Positions 60,642 through 64,000 of a stretch of DNA of 64,000 nucleotides are shown here, in pieces. The position numbers and the translations under genes were made by a program. Below the pieces are notes generated by a model. It saw only the letters and a program-made list of their open reading frames with translations. It did not search any database and was not told where the DNA came from. The stretch's first letter is position 1, and each line of letters begins with the position of its first letter. Source of the stretch: Solenopsis invicta (taxonomy: Eukaryota > Arthropoda > Insecta > Hymenoptera > Formicidae); assembly GCF_016802725.1 (NCBI RefSeq), contig NC_052665.1, positions 3,968,001 to 4,032,000 of the forward strand, written 5' to 3'.

Positions 60642-60726
<85 letters not shown>
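60642..60726 (+). repeat. Compound microsatellite (CT)30(AT)12
   Basis: The pure CT run 60,642-60,702 passes without interruption into the pure AT run to 60,726, then into GCGTGTATGTGTGTG. It accounts for the apparent 151-codon frame at 60,435-60,890 (Leu-Ser and Ile-Tyr repeats) and the mirrored Arg-Glu frame on the minus strand. Confidence 0.97.
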
Positions 60727-61469
60727 GCGTGTATGTGTGTGTACGTACACTGCGCGATCTAGTAAAACATACGAGTGCGATTCATCATTCGATTCGTGAG
60801 CCGTTCTGTCGAGATAAACGATTTTACGTCCCCGAAGAGCTTACGTCCGCTGGAAAATGTAATGTCAAATATAGTTGTAACAGCCGATAAAACGGCTTAT
60901 AATAGAACGGCACGGAACGATAGAAAATTGCTTAAAATTGCATATTGAGCATCGAAAAAGAATTTGTAAAATTTCGTGCTTTGGTACCATATATCAACAG
61001 ATTAACACATTAAACATTTATAATGATACATATTCGACGAATTGTACACTATGTAAATTGACATTATTTAATTGTAATAATGAGTAAATAAATAATTAGA
61101 TATATAAGGTGACAATACGAAAATAACGTGCGTATTTGCAGAAAGAGCAATTAGCTATTAAATGCAAGTTTCCATAGGACTGCGCTCTCTTTATTTCGTT
61201 TCTCTGTCAAATGCTTAATCTACTGTCCATACGGTGAAAGCATTAATTTTCTATCTTACGTCAGTAACATCGTAAATCCATTATTGGCCCGTTAAAACTG
61301 ATATGCATCGTGCAGAGCCGTATTACTCGATATAAAAAGGAAGACGAAATCGGATTGGTACGTGTCGGTCGATTCCTTTCATCGCGGCGCATTGCGGGAG
61401 TTGATCAGGATGATTAATAACGCGAGGAGTTAAATCATTAAGTGGCTCATGTGTGGACGTGTAGTCGCA

Positions 61470-61502
61470 GGGGGAGGGAGGGGGAGTACGGAAGGGTTTG
61501 GG
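61470..61502 (+). other. G-quadruplex motif in a purine-rich tract
   Basis: GGGGG, GGG, GGGGG, GGG and GGG runs with loops of 1, 1, 9 and 3 bases. Confidence 0.45.
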
Positions 61503-61778
61503 AGAGTAAAAGAAACGAGCGTGTAGAGACAGAGGGGGTAAAGCGGAACGAGAATAAGGGCCAGGCCGAGGTACTTTCGATGAGGGATCCTGCTGTGGTG
61601 CACAAAGAGAAAGAGGGAGTAGCGAGGAGAGGGAGGTGGGACTGCGCGCGGTGGGTATTGAATGCTGCACCAGGCCTTCATAGCTTGGCTCCGCGGCGGC
61701 AGAGAGCAATTCGCTTTAGTTTATTTTTCCATGGGTAATGAACCCCCGTCCCTATGATGCGTTGCATCGACAAGGTCG

Positions 61779-61850
61779 GCCGACCGAGCGACTGACCGAC
61801 CGACCGACCGACCGACCGACCAGCCAGCCGACCAAACCAGCCAACCGACC
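61779..61850 (+). repeat. (CCGA)n tetranucleotide array
   Basis: Pure CCGA units at about 61,794-61,821, flanked on both sides by degenerate CCGA, CCAG and CCAA units. Confidence 0.92.
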
Positions 61851-64000
61851 ATGCGCTTTCGTCGGCCGCTAACAAAACGTTATTTCGCGATTCTATAATA
61901 CTTGACTTTTGACCGCACGTTCTTGCTTTTTTTTTACCCGCATCGGCTCATTTTATTATCGGCCCGTTTTATACTCGCGCTCCGCGAATACGTTGCAACT
62001 GAATGTAACCACGGCCAAGGAAGCGAATTTCGCGAATAAACTTTATTAATGATCATTTAATTTCAATCTCTCCTTTATTGACATATTACAAGGAATTTCT
62101 TATTACTAAATAAGGAAAAAAAGATTTGTTAAAACAACCAAAAACTTCTTTGATTCAGCGCATCTCGTAATATACGGGCAGTAAAGTTTTTTATGTATCG
62201 AAGTTTTGTAGCTGAATAAAGTTAGTAATTATAACGCATTATATTTGTTAAAATAGCACAGTAAATTAAACGAAACAATTTTTTGCGAAAATCAATTGAA
62301 TATGTAGATTAAAATTTTCAACAAAACTGCTAGCCAAGACGACGCATACTTCTGCTGCTGCAATGAAGAAAACTTGTTATACACGTTAGCAATTTTCATT
62401 GCAGCAAAGAACTAATTGCTCTAGCAATTCATTCATTGTTTTTAGACATAATTTCTTTGTTAAACTATCATCTCCTTGTTGAACTTGCGCAGCAAGCTGT
62501 AGCTTTGCTGAATCACCCAGTCTACTTTTTGCCGTGATCGAACATTCCGAAACTTGCGTTCGTAAGGATGTTATCGCACGTACGAAGTACGAATTGGCAA
62601 GCGTTTTTTACGTATTTCATATATAGAATTTTTGCTACGCGCAAGACTTGATATCTGGTATTTTAGAGATAAATCCTTTTCCAACAGTAATTCCTGAACG
62701 TGCAGTATAGTCCAGCGATATAAACTGTTTTTCTTCTGTGAGAGGCAATGCAATGTCTCGCGCATTTACACGATGTCACGGCCGAATGTCCAGAAAAACG
62801 GTCCTTTTTCTCCGACCACGTATTCGTATGCTCGCGAAAGGAGTCTGACCGCGAATTCCTGAGGGTATTCTCTGTACCGTGGCCGAGGAGCTCGCTTTAT
62901 CGCGCGCAACGAACATCACTGGATTAAGCCACGTTGCAACGGTAAGCGATGGCGCCCGGGGCTATTGGATAATCTACAATTTTATACGCTGTATCCCATG
63001 TGGCAAAGTAGAAAAGAAAGTAGAGATTTGGTAGTTCTCGTAATTGCTTCGTGAATATGGACCAATAAGAGTGCGCGTTAATGCGGCCGCCCCTCGGAGG
63101 CTCTGAATAGTTTTACTTTCAACCTAATTCTCAGCTTACGACGTGTAAAAGTGCTTAATTTAATGCGTTATGATGTAAAATTCTAATACGTACATTCAGT
63201 TTTTCACCATAGGCTATGACTGGTACTTTATTCGTTCCACGCGTCTTGCGATAGCCATCAGAAAAATTACTACGCGCTCGTTAGTCTAAACTGACCACAC
63301 AATTATAGGTATAAAGTAATTTGGTAAAGTAATTTTTCTTTAAATTTGTATAGAAATAAATACAGATATTTTCAGTTATATTGTTTTGGAAGATTCAAAA
63401 GGTACAATATAAAATTTACTAAAAGTTATCGCTTGGTATAAGATTCCGCCCAATGACTGAAAATGTCCAAATCAGAGAGAAGCGATGCTGGGAATAGAGG
63501 AGCGTGGGATGTTGTTGTACCACCTATACGAAATCATACCCCGTGATGCAGTAAGTGTGTCGATCGACAAGTTGAAACGGATCTCGAAATGGGTACGCTC
63601 GCCATTGAACTCGGTATTATCGATAAACATAGCCAGCATAGAGGACCGCGCTGAATTGTCGGGGATAGTCGGTGTTATTCGTACCCTCGCTGTACAACGG
63701 TATAGTACGTAGGTGCAGCGTGCATGCCCAACAGGCAAGCATGGTCCAACGCAGATTGCAGGCAGAGGGTGAAAGAGGGAACGAGGGGTGGGGAAGAGGA
63801 ACAAGATACCAGTCGTCCGTATAATCTGTAGATCTGACCGCGCGTGTTCTGCCCACGAATCCCGTGGGTGGTAACCGCCTCGGGGACCTGATTTACAGGT
63901 GTAACCTGCAATAACGGCTCGCGCGACCTATCGAATCCGAGAACTTGGGATCGTAGAATTTCGCTGTACCGATATCCCAAGAAGCTGCGAGGCGTTTCGC

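Larger units (their letters stand above)
43723..64000. other. Candidate intronic or intergenic DNA, no named gene
   Basis: CpG-rich islands lie at 44,480-44,900, 49,850-50,560, 52,740-53,350, 56,240-56,650 and 57,590-57,960. AT-rich tracts lie at 45,540-46,080, 47,680-48,020, 52,080-52,640, 54,040-54,800, 58,150-58,560 and 62,040-62,320. The segment 48,240-48,560 is strongly pyrimidine-rich and gives a 161-codon hydrophobic frame without recognisable domain. An imperfect hairpin with TGCTGCAATGAA-type arms lies at about 62,355-62,410. Nothing here supports a complete gene. Confidence 0.45.

Noticed and set aside
60435..60890. 151-codon frame with Leu-Ser and Ile-Tyr repeats
   Set aside because: Produced by the CT/AT microsatellite; the mirrored minus-strand frame is equally open.

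Overview
The window is eukaryotic nuclear DNA, most likely from a hymenopteran insect and plausibly an ant. This is inferred from base composition and texture, because no protein gene could be identified by name. CpG dinucleotides are not depleted: runs such as TCGCGCG are common in the GC-richer stretches. Those stretches alternate sharply with very AT-rich ones. Microsatellites are abundant, and short palindromic transposon relics (MITEs) are scattered throughout. Open frames are short (168 codons at most), frequently low in complexity and overlapping on both strands, as expected of non-coding DNA. No operon, ribosomal RNA, convincing tRNA, CRISPR array or complete protein gene is visible.

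Layout. 1-26,240 is intergenic-looking: AT-rich tracts, microsatellites, a 162-bp palindromic MITE (11,395-11,556), one copy of a dispersed repeat (20,353-20,521), a hairpin MITE (21,337-21,597), a TIR element (24,563-24,833) and an inverted-repeat relic (25,391-25,535). 26,240-28,085 is CpG-rich and looks like a promoter and leader. It holds a five-run G-quadruplex motif, an upstream open frame, a tandem duplication of about 100 bp, and a short first coding exon ending in a good splice donor (28,031-28,085). 28,086-30,677 is a candidate first intron in which about 40 percent of the bases are recognisable MITEs, including a 396-bp hAT-like element with a perfect 8-bp target-site duplication. 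A 43-nt candidate second exon follows (30,678-30,720).

From 30,721 to the end is either one long intron or intron plus intergenic DNA. It contains two further weak exon candidates that stay in frame (43,662-43,722 and 53,758-53,792), several MITEs (32,345-32,576; 45,605-45,817; 54,274-54,516; 56,865-57,094), long microsatellites ((TA)26, (CT)30(AT)12, (CTG)12, a CCGA array), and CpG-rich islands that may be promoters or enhancers.

The only gene supported is therefore the 5' part of an unnamed plus-strand gene with small exons and large introns. Its product cannot be named from about 33 codons. The strongest findings are the mobile-element structures: a family flanked by TA with a shared CA..GAGAAAAAA end and dissimilar interiors, and the hAT-like element with about a dozen internal GGCATTG/GGCAGTG motifs. 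No undescribed defence, RNA-guided or other multi-gene system was seen.
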